Origin: Aeromicrobium sp. Leaf350
GTDB lineage: Bacteria; Actinomycetota; Actinomycetes; Propionibacteriales; Nocardioidaceae
DNA length: 64,000 nt
NCBI RefSeq assembly: GCF_916858655.1
Contig: NZ_CAKASL010000002.1
Location: 62,001-126,000 of the forward strand
Direction of reading: 5' to 3'
The position numbers and the translations under genes were made by a program. How positions within the stretch are numbered: position 1 is the first letter of the stretch; each line of letters begins with the position of its first letter. The notes under the pieces are model-generated. The model searched no databases. It saw nothing but the letters and a program-made list of their open reading frames with translations, and was not told the origin of the DNA. Shown here one piece after another: positions 1-8,472 of this stretch.

Positions 1-145
1 TTCCGGACGGGTATTAAGTCCTCCTGAGAATGTGGTTAACTGTCGATCGGACATCGCCAGTCCGAACGGACTAGTGCTGCCAACCGGGCGGGAACTCCCT
101 GCCTCCCCCCGACCGCCCGTAAGAACTTACGAGGAGCTCTCTCGA
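1..145. other. Upstream leader of surface-protein gene, cut by window edge
   Basis: No gene is supported here. The stretch lies upstream of the ATG at 146 and holds a perfect small inverted repeat (AGTCCG-aa-CGGACT, 59-72) and a GC-rich segment. An in-frame GTG at 32 would extend the downstream protein by 38 residues, but that extension is proline/arginine-rich and would precede a good signal peptide. I therefore read this as 5' untranslated or promoter DNA. Its left part lies outside the window. Confidence 0.5.
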
Positions 146-1765
146 ATGAAGCACATCGGCAAGAAGGTGATCGGAGTCGGCGTCGCGACGCTGCTCGTCA
201 CCTCCGTGGCCAGCCTGAACGCAGGCGCCGCCCTCAAGACTGACTACAAGTCCTCCGCCGAGGCGACCTACATCTCCGCCTCGGGGGTGCTGCTCGGCAG
301 CGCGCTGGTCGATCCTCTGGCTCGCCTCCTGGAGCGCCAGGGCACCGAGCAGGAGCTCGCCGCCGCCCAGGCCAAGGTCGACACGAAGGCCGGCACGCCC
401 GCGACCGACGGTCCCGACTACTCCAACGGTGTCCTCGACCCGCTGAAGACGCTGACGAACGGCCTGGGCAACCAGCTGCTGGGCTCGCGGATCGGCGCCG
501 TCGGCACCTACGCCTTCGCGAACCAGGACGCCTCGAAGGCCGCCTCGGGTGCGGTCACGAGCGACGGCATCGTGCAGGCCGGTGGCGGTAACGCCCCGCC
601 CTCGAACGCGACCCTGAACCTCACCGGTCCGGGCAGCCCGCTCGCCGCGCTGAACGGCATCGTCAACGCCGAGCTGAGCCTGGGCGCCCTCGCGTCCAGC
701 ACCGAGCTCGCCGCGGGCGCTCCGAACGCGCCGCTGCGTGACGTCACCGTCGCGGGTGGCAGCCTCAACATCAACGTCGGTCAGACGCTGCTCGCGCCGA
801 TCACGGCGCTCCTGCAGCCGGTCATCGACCTCGGCAACAACCCCGTCGTCGGCGGACTCATCACGGGTGTCCCGGAGCTCCTCACCGCCGTCAGCACCCT
901 GACCGGCAACGGCCTGACGATCAACCTGCAGACCGGTGACATCACGGTCGACCTCAACGCCGTCGTCAAGCTCGCCACGGGTTACGACCTCGACCAGCTC
1001 GAGGACCAGCCGGACGTGCTCCAGTCGCTCGGCTACGACTTCACCCGCACGGGCAACAAGGCGCACAACATCCAGATCCTCCCGATCGTGGTGGACGGTG
1101 TCGTGCAGCAGCTCGGCGCACTCGTCGCCGGTCTCGGCACCAATCTCAACGCCGGTCTGCAGAACCTGACCGTGCTCGGTGTGCCGCTCGGACAGCTCCT
1201 GGCCGTTCCGGTCGTCGGCGGCATCATCGCCCCGGTGCTCGACGCCGCAGGCACCGCCATCCAGGGTCTCGGTGCCTCGCTGAGCACCGCGCTCATCCAG
1301 CCGCTGTTCTCGGCGCTGGAGCCGCTGGTCGACATCCGCACCAACGTGTGGGAGACCGATCCGGGCAGCTACCGCGAGGCCGTCGCGGCTCGCACGGGCA
1401 CGCAGGGCGTGTTCTCGACGACCGCGCTGCGGGTCACGGTCCTCTCGGCCGTCGGTTCCGCGCCGGCGCTGGCGATCAACCTCGCCAACACGCTGGTGGG
1501 TCCGAACTCGGCCGTCACGACCGACGACCAGACCAACACCAACGCGAACGCTCCGGCGAACGCCCCGGCCAACGCGAACGCTCCGGCGAACGCCAACGCC
1601 AACCTGAACGGCAACGGCGGTCTGGCCGACAAGTCGGTCGACACCCTGCCGAGCACCGGTGCGTCGAACCTGTGGCCCTTCTGGCTGCTGGGTCTGCTCC
1701 TGGTGGCCCTGGGTGCCGCGGCGATGATCAACGAGAAGCGCCGCGAGTCGGCACTGCTCGCCTGA
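146..1765 (+). CDS. LPXTG cell-wall surface protein, choice-of-anchor G-like
   Basis: A 539-residue secreted protein expected to be exported by Sec and covalently anchored to peptidoglycan by a sortase. I chose ATG 146 because GAGGAG lies 8-13 nt upstream and the protein then starts with a normal signal peptide (MKHIGKK, then a hydrophobic stretch to about residue 28). The C-terminus has LPSTG at residues 501-505, a hydrophobic helix (WPFWLLGLLLVALG) and a positive tail (EKRR). Before it lies an Asn/Ala/Pro spacer made of repeated NANAPAN units, typical of a wall-spanning stalk. The body is rich in Gly, Leu and Asn with recurring VVGG/GN turns and resembles actinobacterial choice-of-anchor G proteins. 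No sortase gene is in the window. Confidence 0.8.
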   Translation: MKHIGKKVIGVGVATLLVTSVASLNAGAALKTDYKSSAEATYISASGVLLGSALVDPLARLLERQGTEQELAAAQAKVDTKAGTPATDGPDYSNGVLDPLKTLTNGLGNQLLGSRIGAVGTYAFANQDASKAASGAVTSDGIVQAGGGNAPPSNATLNLTGPGSPLAALNGIVNAELSLGALASSTELAAGAPNAPLRDVTVAGGSLNINVGQTLLAPITALLQPVIDLGNNPVVGGLITGVPELLTAVSTLTGNGLTINLQTGDITVDLNAVVKLATGYDLDQLEDQPDVLQSLGYDFTRTGNKAHNIQILPIVVDGVVQQLGALVAGLGTNLNAGLQNLTVLGVPLGQLLAVPVVGGIIAPVLDAAGTAIQGLGASLSTALIQPLFSALEPLVDIRTNVWETDPGSYREAVAARTGTQGVFSTTALRVTVLSAVGSAPALAINLANTLVGPNSAVTTDDQTNTNANAPANAPANANAPANANANLNGNGGLADKSVDTLPSTGASNLWPFWLLGLLLVALGAAAMINEKRRESALLA

Positions 1766-1779
1766 TCAGCGACGACTGA

Positions 1780-1815
1780 ACGGATGCCGGTGACGCACGC
1801 GTCACCGGCATCCGT
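1780..1815 (+). terminator. Strong inverted repeat after the surface-protein gene
   Basis: A perfect 15-bp stem (ACGGATGCCGGTGAC and its complement) with a 6-nt loop starts 14 nt after the stop codon at 1765. There is no T-tract, which is common for actinobacterial terminators. It separates this gene from the next promoter at 1844. Confidence 0.8.
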
Positions 1816-1843
1816 CATGTCCGGGGTCCGCCCGCACTCGACC

Positions 1844-1856
1844 TAGGATGAGGTCC
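1844..1856 (+). promoter_or_regulatory. -10 element TAGGAT, leaderless-type
   Basis: TAGGAT at 1844-1849 is followed by 7 nt and then ATG 1857. That spacing puts the transcription start at or next to the start codon, so ATG 1857 is preferred over the in-frame ATG at 1848, which overlaps the hexamer. Confidence 0.55.
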
Positions 1857-2606
1857 ATGTCCGCCACCACCGCCGAGGTCTCCGTGACACGGTGGCAGAG
1901 CGGACTCATGCTGACGATTGCGCTCGTCGTGATCGTGCACTCCGCGGTCGTCGGACTGTGGCTCAGCCCCGTCAGTCCGATCCGCGACAGCGTCGGCAGC
2001 TCGACGCTCGCCTCGTACGTGAACCCGTACTTCCGGCAGTCGCCCGCGACGATCGACCCGGGCCTCCAGCGGGCCGACGAGGCGCTCCTCGTTCGGGCGC
2101 GGCTGCTGGCGACGGACGGCACGGTCGTCGAGACCGAGTGGGTCGACGTCACGCAGCAGCTCGAGCGCGGTGGACTGCTGCGTCCTCGCATCGATCGTGC
2201 CGCACGGTCGCTCGCCACGAACCTCAACGTCGCGATCGCCTCCTTCCCGGCATCCGCCCGGCCACTCGTCGAGCAGGACCTGACGGAGGACGACCGCGCC
2301 GTCCGGCAGGTCGAGATCGAGGCCGAGGGTGCGTCGCCCTTCCTGGCGCAGACGTTCTTCGCCAACTGGGCCATGGCGACCCAGTTCGGCACGCTGTTCA
2401 CGACGGCCCGCACCGACGGCACGGTCGAGGAGATCCAGGTGCGCATCGGACTGAGGCGGGTACCGTCCTACGACGACCGCGCCGGGGAGAGTCTGGCGGA
2501 CGAGCCGTACGAGTGGACGACCTTGGGGTGGCGCGACGCCATCGCCGGCAACGAGGAGGCCCAGCGGGCCTTCGACGACTACGTGGGGGGTGACGAGGGT
2601 GCGTGA
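1857..2606 (+). CDS. DUF5819 family membrane-anchored protein
   Basis: A 249-residue protein with one N-terminal membrane helix (LMLTIALVVIVHSAVVGLW, about residues 17-35) followed by a soluble, probably extracytoplasmic domain. The sequence pattern (SPVSP near the helix exit, NPYFRQ, Q.W..F, E.QVRIG) fits DUF5819, a family of unknown function usually encoded directly before an HTTM gene. That is the case here: the next gene overlaps by 17 nt, so the two are probably translationally coupled and act together at the membrane. No catalytic motif is visible. Confidence 0.75.
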   Translation: MSATTAEVSVTRWQSGLMLTIALVVIVHSAVVGLWLSPVSPIRDSVGSSTLASYVNPYFRQSPATIDPGLQRADEALLVRARLLATDGTVVETEWVDVTQQLERGGLLRPRIDRAARSLATNLNVAIASFPASARPLVEQDLTEDDRAVRQVEIEAEGASPFLAQTFFANWAMATQFGTLFTTARTDGTVEEIQVRIGLRRVPSYDDRAGESLADEPYEWTTLGWRDAIAGNEEAQRAFDDYVGGDEGA

Positions 2607-3741
2607 CGCCTGGTGGGTGGTCCTGGACGCGGTCGTCCGGGTGCGGGAGTCGGCCGAGCGCTGGCTGTTCGGCGGACGCAACGCGCTCGTCGGGCTGGCG
2701 CTGTGCCGCATCCTGCTCGGGCTGTCGGTGCTGCTGACCCTCGTCGTGAACTTCTCCGACCGCACGCTCTGGGTCGGCAACGCGTCGGTGTGGGCCGAGC
2801 CGGCCCGCGACGCGGTGGACTTCCCCGAGCTCTGGCTCGTGCGCAACGCGACCGACACCGTCGTCACGGTGGTGTACCTCGTCACGATGCTGGCGTCGTT
2901 GGCCCTGACGCTCGGCTGGTACACGCGTGCGGCGAACGTCGTCACCCTGATCGGCTTCATCGCGGTCGTGGGCCAGAACCCCATGGTCGGCAGCGCGAGC
3001 GACAACGCGGTCCGTCTGGCGCTCCTGTGGCTCGTGCTCACGAGCTCGGGCGACCGGTGCTCGATCGACCAACGACGGCGCGACGCCCGCGCAGCAGGCC
3101 TCGACGCCGAGCAACGAGGCTTCGACTCCGACGAGGTGCTGCCGCCGTGGCTCGGGGTGAGCCTGCACAACATCGGCCTGCTCGGGCTCGGGGTGCAGAC
3201 CGTCCTGCTCTACGTGACCGCGGGCCTCGACAAGATCGCGCGCGACGCGTGGCGCTCGGGCGAGGCGCTGTACTACACGACGCAGCTGCCGGAGTTCCGC
3301 CCGTTCCCGTGGCTGTCGGACCTCGTCTCGGCGAGTCCGGTCTTCCTCGCCTTCCTCACCTATATGGTGCTGCTGACCCAGCTGTTCTTCGCGCCGCTCA
3401 TGCTCAACCGCGTCTCGCGGATCGTGGCCGTCACGGTCGCGATCGTGGCGAACGTCTTCTTCGCCGTGGTGTTCGGCGCGGTGCCCGCGGCGCTCGCGAT
3501 CGTCGCGGTCACCCTCGTGGTGTTCCCGAACGACCTGCTCGAGGAGCGGGTCGACTGGCTGGCGGAGGTGACCGAGCCGGCGCGCCGGAGGGTCGAGGAC
3601 GTCTGGTTCCGGCTGACCGACCCCTTCGTCGCCGTCATCGACGCGGTGCAGGAGCGCCGCGAGGCCCGCACCGAGCGCAAGACCGCGGCCCGGGAGGCAA
3701 AGGCGCGCGCCAAGGTCGGCCGCGGCGACGACGCCGACTGA
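2590..3741 (+). CDS. HTTM-domain integral membrane protein
   Basis: A 383-residue polytopic protein with about seven or eight hydrophobic segments (for example LVGLALCRILLGLSVLLTL, ALLWLVLTSS, FLAFLTYMVLLTQLFFAPLML, VTVAIVANVFFAVVFGAVPA). The pattern matches the HTTM (horizontally transferred transmembrane) superfamily, related to vitamin-K-dependent gamma-carboxylase. The bacterial members have no settled function. The C-terminal 40 residues are a charged Arg/Lys/Glu/Ala tail, probably cytoplasmic. The GTG start at 2590 lies inside the preceding DUF5819 gene; a second GTG at 2599 is also possible. Confidence 0.82.
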   Translation: MTRVRDAWWVVLDAVVRVRESAERWLFGGRNALVGLALCRILLGLSVLLTLVVNFSDRTLWVGNASVWAEPARDAVDFPELWLVRNATDTVVTVVYLVTMLASLALTLGWYTRAANVVTLIGFIAVVGQNPMVGSASDNAVRLALLWLVLTSSGDRCSIDQRRRDARAAGLDAEQRGFDSDEVLPPWLGVSLHNIGLLGLGVQTVLLYVTAGLDKIARDAWRSGEALYYTTQLPEFRPFPWLSDLVSASPVFLAFLTYMVLLTQLFFAPLMLNRVSRIVAVTVAIVANVFFAVVFGAVPAALAIVAVTLVVFPNDLLEERVDWLAEVTEPARRRVEDVWFRLTDPFVAVIDAVQERREARTERKTAAREAKARAKVGRGDDAD

Positions 3742-3757
3742 GGAGCCGCGTCAGTCG
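3735..3757. terminator. Hairpin spanning two convergent stop codons
   Basis: A 7-bp stem (CGACTGA/TCAGTCG) with a 9-nt loop spans the stop codons of the convergent HTTM (+) and MFS (-) genes. It could end transcription from both sides. There is no T-tract. Confidence 0.4.
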
Positions 3758-4953
3758 TTCGCGACGACGCGGGCCGCGCGGGAGCCGGCGACCACCAGGC
3801 CGATCACGGGGATCGTGAGCACGGCGGCCGCGGCGTTGAGCGTGCCGAAGTCGCGCCACGCCACGACGAGGCCCGCCAGGAGGCCGCCGCTGGCGCCGGC
3901 GACGTTCATCGAGAGGTCGGCGATGCCCTGCACGGCAGGGCGGGCCGTGGTCGGTACCGCCGTGGTCAGCATCGCGGCACCCGCGATGACCGACATCGAC
4001 CAGCCGAGTCCCAGCAGCACGAGCCCGATGATGATGCGCGGCTCGGAGTGCCCCGAGGTGCCCGCGACGAGCGTGGCCAGCACCAGCACCGACTGACCCA
4101 GGACGACCATCACCGCCGGGCCGAGCGTGTCGGCGAGCCAGCCGAACAGCGGGGACAGCGCGAACATGCCGGCGATGTGGAGGCTGATCGTCAGGCCGAT
4201 CAGCTCCAGGTCCGCGCCGTGGTCCTGCATGTGCACGGGCGTCAGCGACATGACCGAGACCATGACGGCGTGCGACGCGGCGATCGCCACGACGGCCGTG
4301 AGCGCCGTGCCGCGCAGGTGGGGCCAGGGCGAGACGCGCGGCCTGCGTTCCGCGCCCGCCTCCGGGGCGAGCGGGTCGGGTCGGACGAGGAGGAAGGTCA
4401 GCAGGCCCGCGAGCGCGAAGCCTGCCGCCGAGAACACGAGGGGGCCGGCGAGGTCGGGGATGCTGAGCGCCTGCGCCACGTCGGCACCTGGCTTGGTCAG
4501 GTTCGGTCCGGCGACCGCACCGATCGTGGTCGCCCAGACGACGATCGAGAGCGACCGCCCGACGCGACGCGGCTCGGCGCGGTCAGTCGCCGCGAACCGC
4601 GACTGCAGGTTCGCGGCGGTGCTCGCGCCGAACATCACGAGGCCGAGCAGCACCACGGGCAGCGAGTCGAGATCGGCCCCCACGATCGAGACCACCGCAC
4701 CCGCAGCACCGATCGCCCACCCCGTCGTCAGGGCAGGGCGTCGACCGGACCGCACGGCCCACCGGGCGAGCGGCACGGTGGCCAGCGCTGCACCGATCGT
4801 GAGCATCACGGTGGCCATCCCGGCCCATCCGGACGACCCGCTGACGTCCTTGACGAGCAGCGCGCCGATCGCCAGACCCGCGCCGTTGCCGACGCCACCC
4901 ACCACCTGCACTGCCGCCAGGGACCCGACGAGGCGACCCTGGGGATAGGTCAT
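3751..4953 (-). CDS. MFS transporter, 12-helix type
   Basis: A 400-residue major facilitator superfamily protein with about 12 hydrophobic helices and the usual Arg-rich cytoplasmic loops (LARWAVRSGRRP between helices 2 and 3). Substrate unknown. The ATG at 4953 overlaps the stop of the M13 peptidase gene (ATGA, 4950-4953), so the two are co-transcribed and probably coupled. The frame stays open far upstream, but that part antisense-shadows the peptidase and is not coding. Family assignment is firm; a drug-efflux role would be a guess. Confidence 0.85.
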   Translation of the reverse strand: MTYPQGRLVGSLAAVQVVGGVGNGAGLAIGALLVKDVSGSSGWAGMATVMLTIGAALATVPLARWAVRSGRRPALTTGWAIGAAGAVVSIVGADLDSLPVVLLGLVMFGASTAANLQSRFAATDRAEPRRVGRSLSIVVWATTIGAVAGPNLTKPGADVAQALSIPDLAGPLVFSAAGFALAGLLTFLLVRPDPLAPEAGAERRPRVSPWPHLRGTALTAVVAIAASHAVMVSVMSLTPVHMQDHGADLELIGLTISLHIAGMFALSPLFGWLADTLGPAVMVVLGQSVLVLATLVAGTSGHSEPRIIIGLVLLGLGWSMSVIAGAAMLTTAVPTTARPAVQGIADLSMNVAGASGGLLAGLVVAWRDFGTLNAAAAVLTIPVIGLVVAGSRAARVVAND

Positions 4954-6911
4954 GCCGACCAGATGGTGACGCGGTCCTCCGGCTCCAGCCAGAGGGCGTC
5001 GTCCGGGGTGACGTCGAAGGCCTCGTAGAAGGCGTCGATGTTGCGCACGACCTGGTTGCACCGGAACTCCGGCGGCGAGTGCGGGTCGACCGTGAGACGG
5101 CGGACGGTCTCGGCGGGGCGCACCTTCGCCTGCCACGCCTGCGCCCAGGAGATGAAGAAGCGCTGCTCGGGGGTCAGGCCCTCGATCGGCTCGCGGTCGC
5201 CCTCGGGCTGCGCGAGGCGGAAGGCGCGGTACGCGATGCTGAGCCCGCCGAGGTCGCCGATGTTCTCGCCGATCGTCAGGGCGCCGTTGACCGTCTGGCC
5301 GTCGGCACCCTCGGGCACGAGCTCGTCGTACTGCGCCACCAGGGTCTTCGTGAGGGCCTCGAAGGCCTCGCGGTCGGCGTCGGTCCACCAGTTGCGCAGG
5401 GCGCCGGTGCCGTCGTACTGCGAGCCCTGGTCGTCGAAGCCGTGGCCGATCTCGTGACCGATCACCGCGCCGATGGCGCCGTAGTTGACCGCGTCGTCGG
5501 CGTCGGCGTGGAAGAACGGCGGCTGCAGGATCGCGGCGGGGAACACGATCTCGTTCATCGTGGGGTTGTAGTACGCGTTGACCGTCTGCGGCGTCATGTA
5601 CCACTCGTCGCGGTCGATCGGCGCGCCGATCTTGGCGAGCTCGCGGGCCGTCTCGACCGCCATCGAGCGCCGGGCGTTGCCCAGGAGGTCGGTGGGATCG
5701 GTCGTGAGCGCCGAGTAGTCCTTGAACGTGGGCGGGTGGCCGATCTTCGGCGTGAACGCCTCGAGCTTCTCGAGGGCACGGTCCTTGGTCTCGTCGCTCA
5801 TCCACGACAGCTCGCGGATGGAGAGCCGGTACGCCTCGATGAGGTGCTCGATGAGCTCACCCATGCGCTCGCGGGCGGCGTCCGGGTACTCGGTGCGCAC
5901 GTAGATGGCGCCGACGACCTCGCCCATCGCGCCCTCCACGAAGGAGACGCCACGCTTCCAGCGCGGCCGCAGCTCGTCGGTGCCCGACAGCGTGCGGCCG
6001 TAGAAGTCGAAGTTCTCGTCGACGAGCGCGCTCGAGAGGTACGGCGCGGCGGCGTGCACGACCTGCCACCGCAGCCAGTCGAGCCAGGACGGCAGCAGCT
6101 CGTCGGTCAGGAGCGTCTCGAGTCCCTCGAGGTAGGACGGCTGCGCCATGACGACCTCGGCGACGACCTGCGGGTCGATGTGGCCCGCGGCGGCCCAGGC
6201 GGTCAGGTCGAAGCTGGGGACGAGCGCCTGCAGGTCGTCGATCGACAGCAGGTTGTAGGTCTTCTGCGCGTCGCGGCAGGCCACGCGGTCCCAGTGGTGG
6301 GAGGCGATCCGGGTCTCGAGGTCCATGACGCGACCGGCACGGCCGGCGGCGTCGTCGAGCCCGGCCAGCTCGAGCATCCGGGTGATGTGGCCGACGTACG
6401 CCTCGCGGATCTCGGCGGTGTCGTCCTCGCGGTAGTACGACTCGTCGGGCAGGCCCGTGCCGCCCTGGAACGCGTGCGTCACGTAGCGGTCCGGCTGGCC
6501 GCGGTCGGGGGCGATGTAGATGCCGAGCACCCCGTGGGTCCCGGTGCGCTCGAGGTCGCCGAGGAGCGTCGCGAAGCCCGCGTAGTCGGCGACGTCGGCG
6601 ATGCGCGCGAGGTCGGGCTGCAGCGGCTCGACGCCGAGCGCCTCGATGCGGTCGGTGTCCATGAAGGACGCGTAGAGGTCGCCGATCTTGCGCTCGTCGG
6701 TGCCCTCGGGGGCCTCGGCCGCGGTCGCGCCCTCGATGATCTGGCGCACCTTGGCCTCGGCCTCGTCGACGAGCGTCACGAAGGAGCCGGCGGTGGCGCG
6801 GTCCGGCGCGATCGGCGCGTCGCGCAGCCAGCGGCCGTTGACGTGGCGGAAGAGGTCGTCCTGGACGCGAACTGCGGGGTCCAGCTGCGTGCTGTCGATG
6901 CCCTGGGTCAC
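4950..6911 (-). CDS. M13 family zinc metallopeptidase (neprilysin/PepO-like)
   Basis: A 653-residue M13 (gluzincin) endopeptidase expected to cut short peptides. The zinc site is HEIGH at residues 486-490, with the third ligand Glu549 in ENIGD. Upstream NAYYNP supplies the substrate-binding NAYY/F motif. The C-terminal CNQ...W region is the family's conserved end, normally CxxW. No signal peptide or membrane helix is visible, so like many actinobacterial homologues it is probably cytoplasmic. The GTG start at 6911 is 6 nt downstream of a TAGCCT hexamer read on this strand. It is the first gene of a two-gene operon with the MFS transporter and diverges from the SIP gene across 17 bp. Confidence 0.93.
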   Translation of the reverse strand: MTQGIDSTQLDPAVRVQDDLFRHVNGRWLRDAPIAPDRATAGSFVTLVDEAEAKVRQIIEGATAAEAPEGTDERKIGDLYASFMDTDRIEALGVEPLQPDLARIADVADYAGFATLLGDLERTGTHGVLGIYIAPDRGQPDRYVTHAFQGGTGLPDESYYREDDTAEIREAYVGHITRMLELAGLDDAAGRAGRVMDLETRIASHHWDRVACRDAQKTYNLLSIDDLQALVPSFDLTAWAAAGHIDPQVVAEVVMAQPSYLEGLETLLTDELLPSWLDWLRWQVVHAAAPYLSSALVDENFDFYGRTLSGTDELRPRWKRGVSFVEGAMGEVVGAIYVRTEYPDAARERMGELIEHLIEAYRLSIRELSWMSDETKDRALEKLEAFTPKIGHPPTFKDYSALTTDPTDLLGNARRSMAVETARELAKIGAPIDRDEWYMTPQTVNAYYNPTMNEIVFPAAILQPPFFHADADDAVNYGAIGAVIGHEIGHGFDDQGSQYDGTGALRNWWTDADREAFEALTKTLVAQYDELVPEGADGQTVNGALTIGENIGDLGGLSIAYRAFRLAQPEGDREPIEGLTPEQRFFISWAQAWQAKVRPAETVRRLTVDPHSPPEFRCNQVVRNIDAFYEAFDVTPDDALWLEPEDRVTIWSA

Positions 6912-6928
6912 CTCGTTAGGCTACAGCC
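6912..6928. promoter_or_regulatory. Symmetrical bidirectional leaderless promoter
   Basis: The whole gap between two divergent GTG starts is 17 bp. It contains the palindrome TAGGCTA (6917-6923). Read on +, TAGGCT (6917-6922) is followed by 6 nt and GTG 6929. Read on -, TAGCCT (6923-6918) is followed by 6 nt and GTG 6911. One overlapping pair of -10 hexamers thus appears to serve both genes. Confidence 0.65.
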
Positions 6929-7774
6929 GTGTCGAGCACCTACCTGACCCGTCTGTCCGTGCTGCGGGTCGAGGACGTCGCCCCGTCGATGCGTCGCATC
7001 GTGCTCGGTGGACCCGAGCTCGCCGGCATCGTCGAGGACTGGGACGGCGACACCGACGCCTACATCAAGATCGCGTTCTTCGCGCCCGGCGTCACCTACC
7101 CCGAGCGCATCGACGTCCGCGAGCTGCGCGAGACCATGCCGTCGGAGCACTGGCCCGTGATGCGCACCTACACGATCCGCCGTCTCGACGCCGAGGCCGG
7201 CGAGCTGTGGGTCGACTTCGTGGTGCACGGCGACGAGGGCCTGGCCGGCCCCTGGGCCACCCGGGCGCAGGTCGGCGAGGTCGTCCACTTCGGTGGCCCC
7301 GGCAGCGCGTACCGCCCCGATCCGGAGGCCGACCACCAGCTCCTCGTGGGTGACGAGTCGGCGATCCCGGCGATCCTGGCGAGCATCGAGGCGCTCCTGC
7401 CCGGCCAGAAGGCCACGGCCTTCATCGAGGTCGACGGTCCGGCCGACGAGCAGCCCGTGGTCACCGCGGGCGACGTCGAGGTGCACTGGCTCCACCGTGC
7501 GCCGGCGCACGCAGGCACCACGAACCTGCTCGACGACGCCGTGCGGGCGTGGCCCTGGCCGGGCGGCCGGGTGCAGATCTTCGTCCACGGCGAGTCGGGG
7601 CTGCTCAAGACGGTTCGCCCGTACCTGGTGAAGGAGCGTGGCGTCGAGCGCCGCGACGTCTCCGTCTCGGCGTACTGGCGCCGCGGCGAGACCGAGGAGG
7701 GCTTCCGTGCCTGGAAGGCCTCGGAGCGGGCGCGTGGCGAGGAGCCGATGATCCAGCCCGGGCTGCCGCGCTGA
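6929..7774 (+). CDS. Siderophore-interacting protein (FAD-linked ferric reductase)
   Basis: A 281-residue cytoplasmic protein of the SIP/ViuB family, which uses NAD(P)H and FAD to reduce ferric siderophores and release iron. The FAD-binding signature R-x-Y-T is seen in MRTYTIRRLD (about residue 75), followed by the phosphate-contacting HG..GLAGPWA segment. The C-terminal NAD(P)H domain starts near residue 130 (LLVGDESAIPAI), and the family ends with a YWRRG/SEEG-like motif, here AYWRRGETEEGF. It overlaps ispD by one base (TGATG) although the functions differ. No IdeR box is evident at its promoter. Confidence 0.9.
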   Translation: MSSTYLTRLSVLRVEDVAPSMRRIVLGGPELAGIVEDWDGDTDAYIKIAFFAPGVTYPERIDVRELRETMPSEHWPVMRTYTIRRLDAEAGELWVDFVVHGDEGLAGPWATRAQVGEVVHFGGPGSAYRPDPEADHQLLVGDESAIPAILASIEALLPGQKATAFIEVDGPADEQPVVTAGDVEVHWLHRAPAHAGTTNLLDDAVRAWPWPGGRVQIFVHGESGLLKTVRPYLVKERGVERRDVSVSAYWRRGETEEGFRAWKASERARGEEPMIQPGLPR

Positions 7775-8463
7775 TGACGGTCCACGCCCTCGTCCTGGCC
7801 GGGGGCACGGGTACGCGCTTCGGGGCGACCACCCCCAAGCAGCTGCTCGACCTCGAGGGCAGCACGGTGCTGTCGCACTCGGTGCGTCGGCTGGCGGCCC
7901 ACCCGGGCGTCGACTGCATCGTGCTCGTGACGCACGCCGAGTCGGCCCGTGAGGCGCACCGCATCGCCGTGGCCGAGGCCAAGGTCGTGGCCGTGGTCGA
8001 GGGTGGGGCCACGCGGGCTGACAGCACCCGGTTGGGGCTGGCCGCCGTGCCCGGGTTGTCCGACGACGACGTCGTCCTGGTGCACGACGCCGCCCGACCG
8101 CTGGTGACCGACGCGATCGTCGACGCGTGCCTCGCGGGGGTCGTGCTGCACGACGCGGTGACCCCGGCGATCGACGTCGTCGACACCCTCGTCGAGGTCG
8201 ATGCCGACGGCGTGGTCGTGGGCACGGTCGACCGGAAGGTCGTCCGTCGGGTGCAGACCCCTCAGGCGTTCCGCGCCGGCGTGCTCCGCGACGCCCACGC
8301 GGCGGCCGCCCGCGAGCCCGCCGAGCCCACCGACGACTGCGGCGTGGTCCTCGCCCACGTCCCCGGCGCCAGCGTCGCGGTCGTGGCGGGCGACGAGCGC
8401 AACCTCAAGATCACCACCCCCGCGGACCTCGACCTCGCCCGGAGATGGCTGACCGAGGGCTGA
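7774..8463 (+). CDS. ispD: 2-C-methyl-D-erythritol 4-phosphate cytidylyltransferase
   Basis: A 229-residue enzyme of the non-mevalonate isoprenoid pathway. It joins MEP and CTP to give CDP-methylerythritol. The nucleotide-binding start LAGGTGTRFG...PKQ (residues 7-23) is intact, as are the VHDAARPLV segment and the late K-I-T-P-D-L region (NLKITTPADLDLA). Length is normal for bacterial IspD. The ATG at 7774 shares its A with the upstream stop codon. In many actinobacteria ispD sits beside carD and ispF; here it is instead behind a siderophore-interacting protein, and ispF is not in the window. Confidence 0.95.
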   Translation: MTVHALVLAGGTGTRFGATTPKQLLDLEGSTVLSHSVRRLAAHPGVDCIVLVTHAESAREAHRIAVAEAKVVAVVEGGATRADSTRLGLAAVPGLSDDDVVLVHDAARPLVTDAIVDACLAGVVLHDAVTPAIDVVDTLVEVDADGVVVGTVDRKVVRRVQTPQAFRAGVLRDAHAAAAREPAEPTDDCGVVLAHVPGASVAVVAGDERNLKITTPADLDLARRWLTEG

Positions 8464-8472
8464 GCCGGCCCC

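Noticed and set aside
1..145. A c-di-AMP (ydaO-type) or other riboswitch upstream of the surface-protein gene
   Set aside because: A CCGAAC...GCTGCCAACC stretch is faintly similar to the ydaO core, but the other conserved segments are not recognisable and the 5' part is cut by the window edge.
71..1066. Long minus-strand open frames antisense to the surface-protein gene and similar ones throughout the window
   Set aside because: High G/C third positions leave complementary frames open. These frames give Arg/Ala/Pro-rich low-complexity products with no motifs and overlap clear genes.
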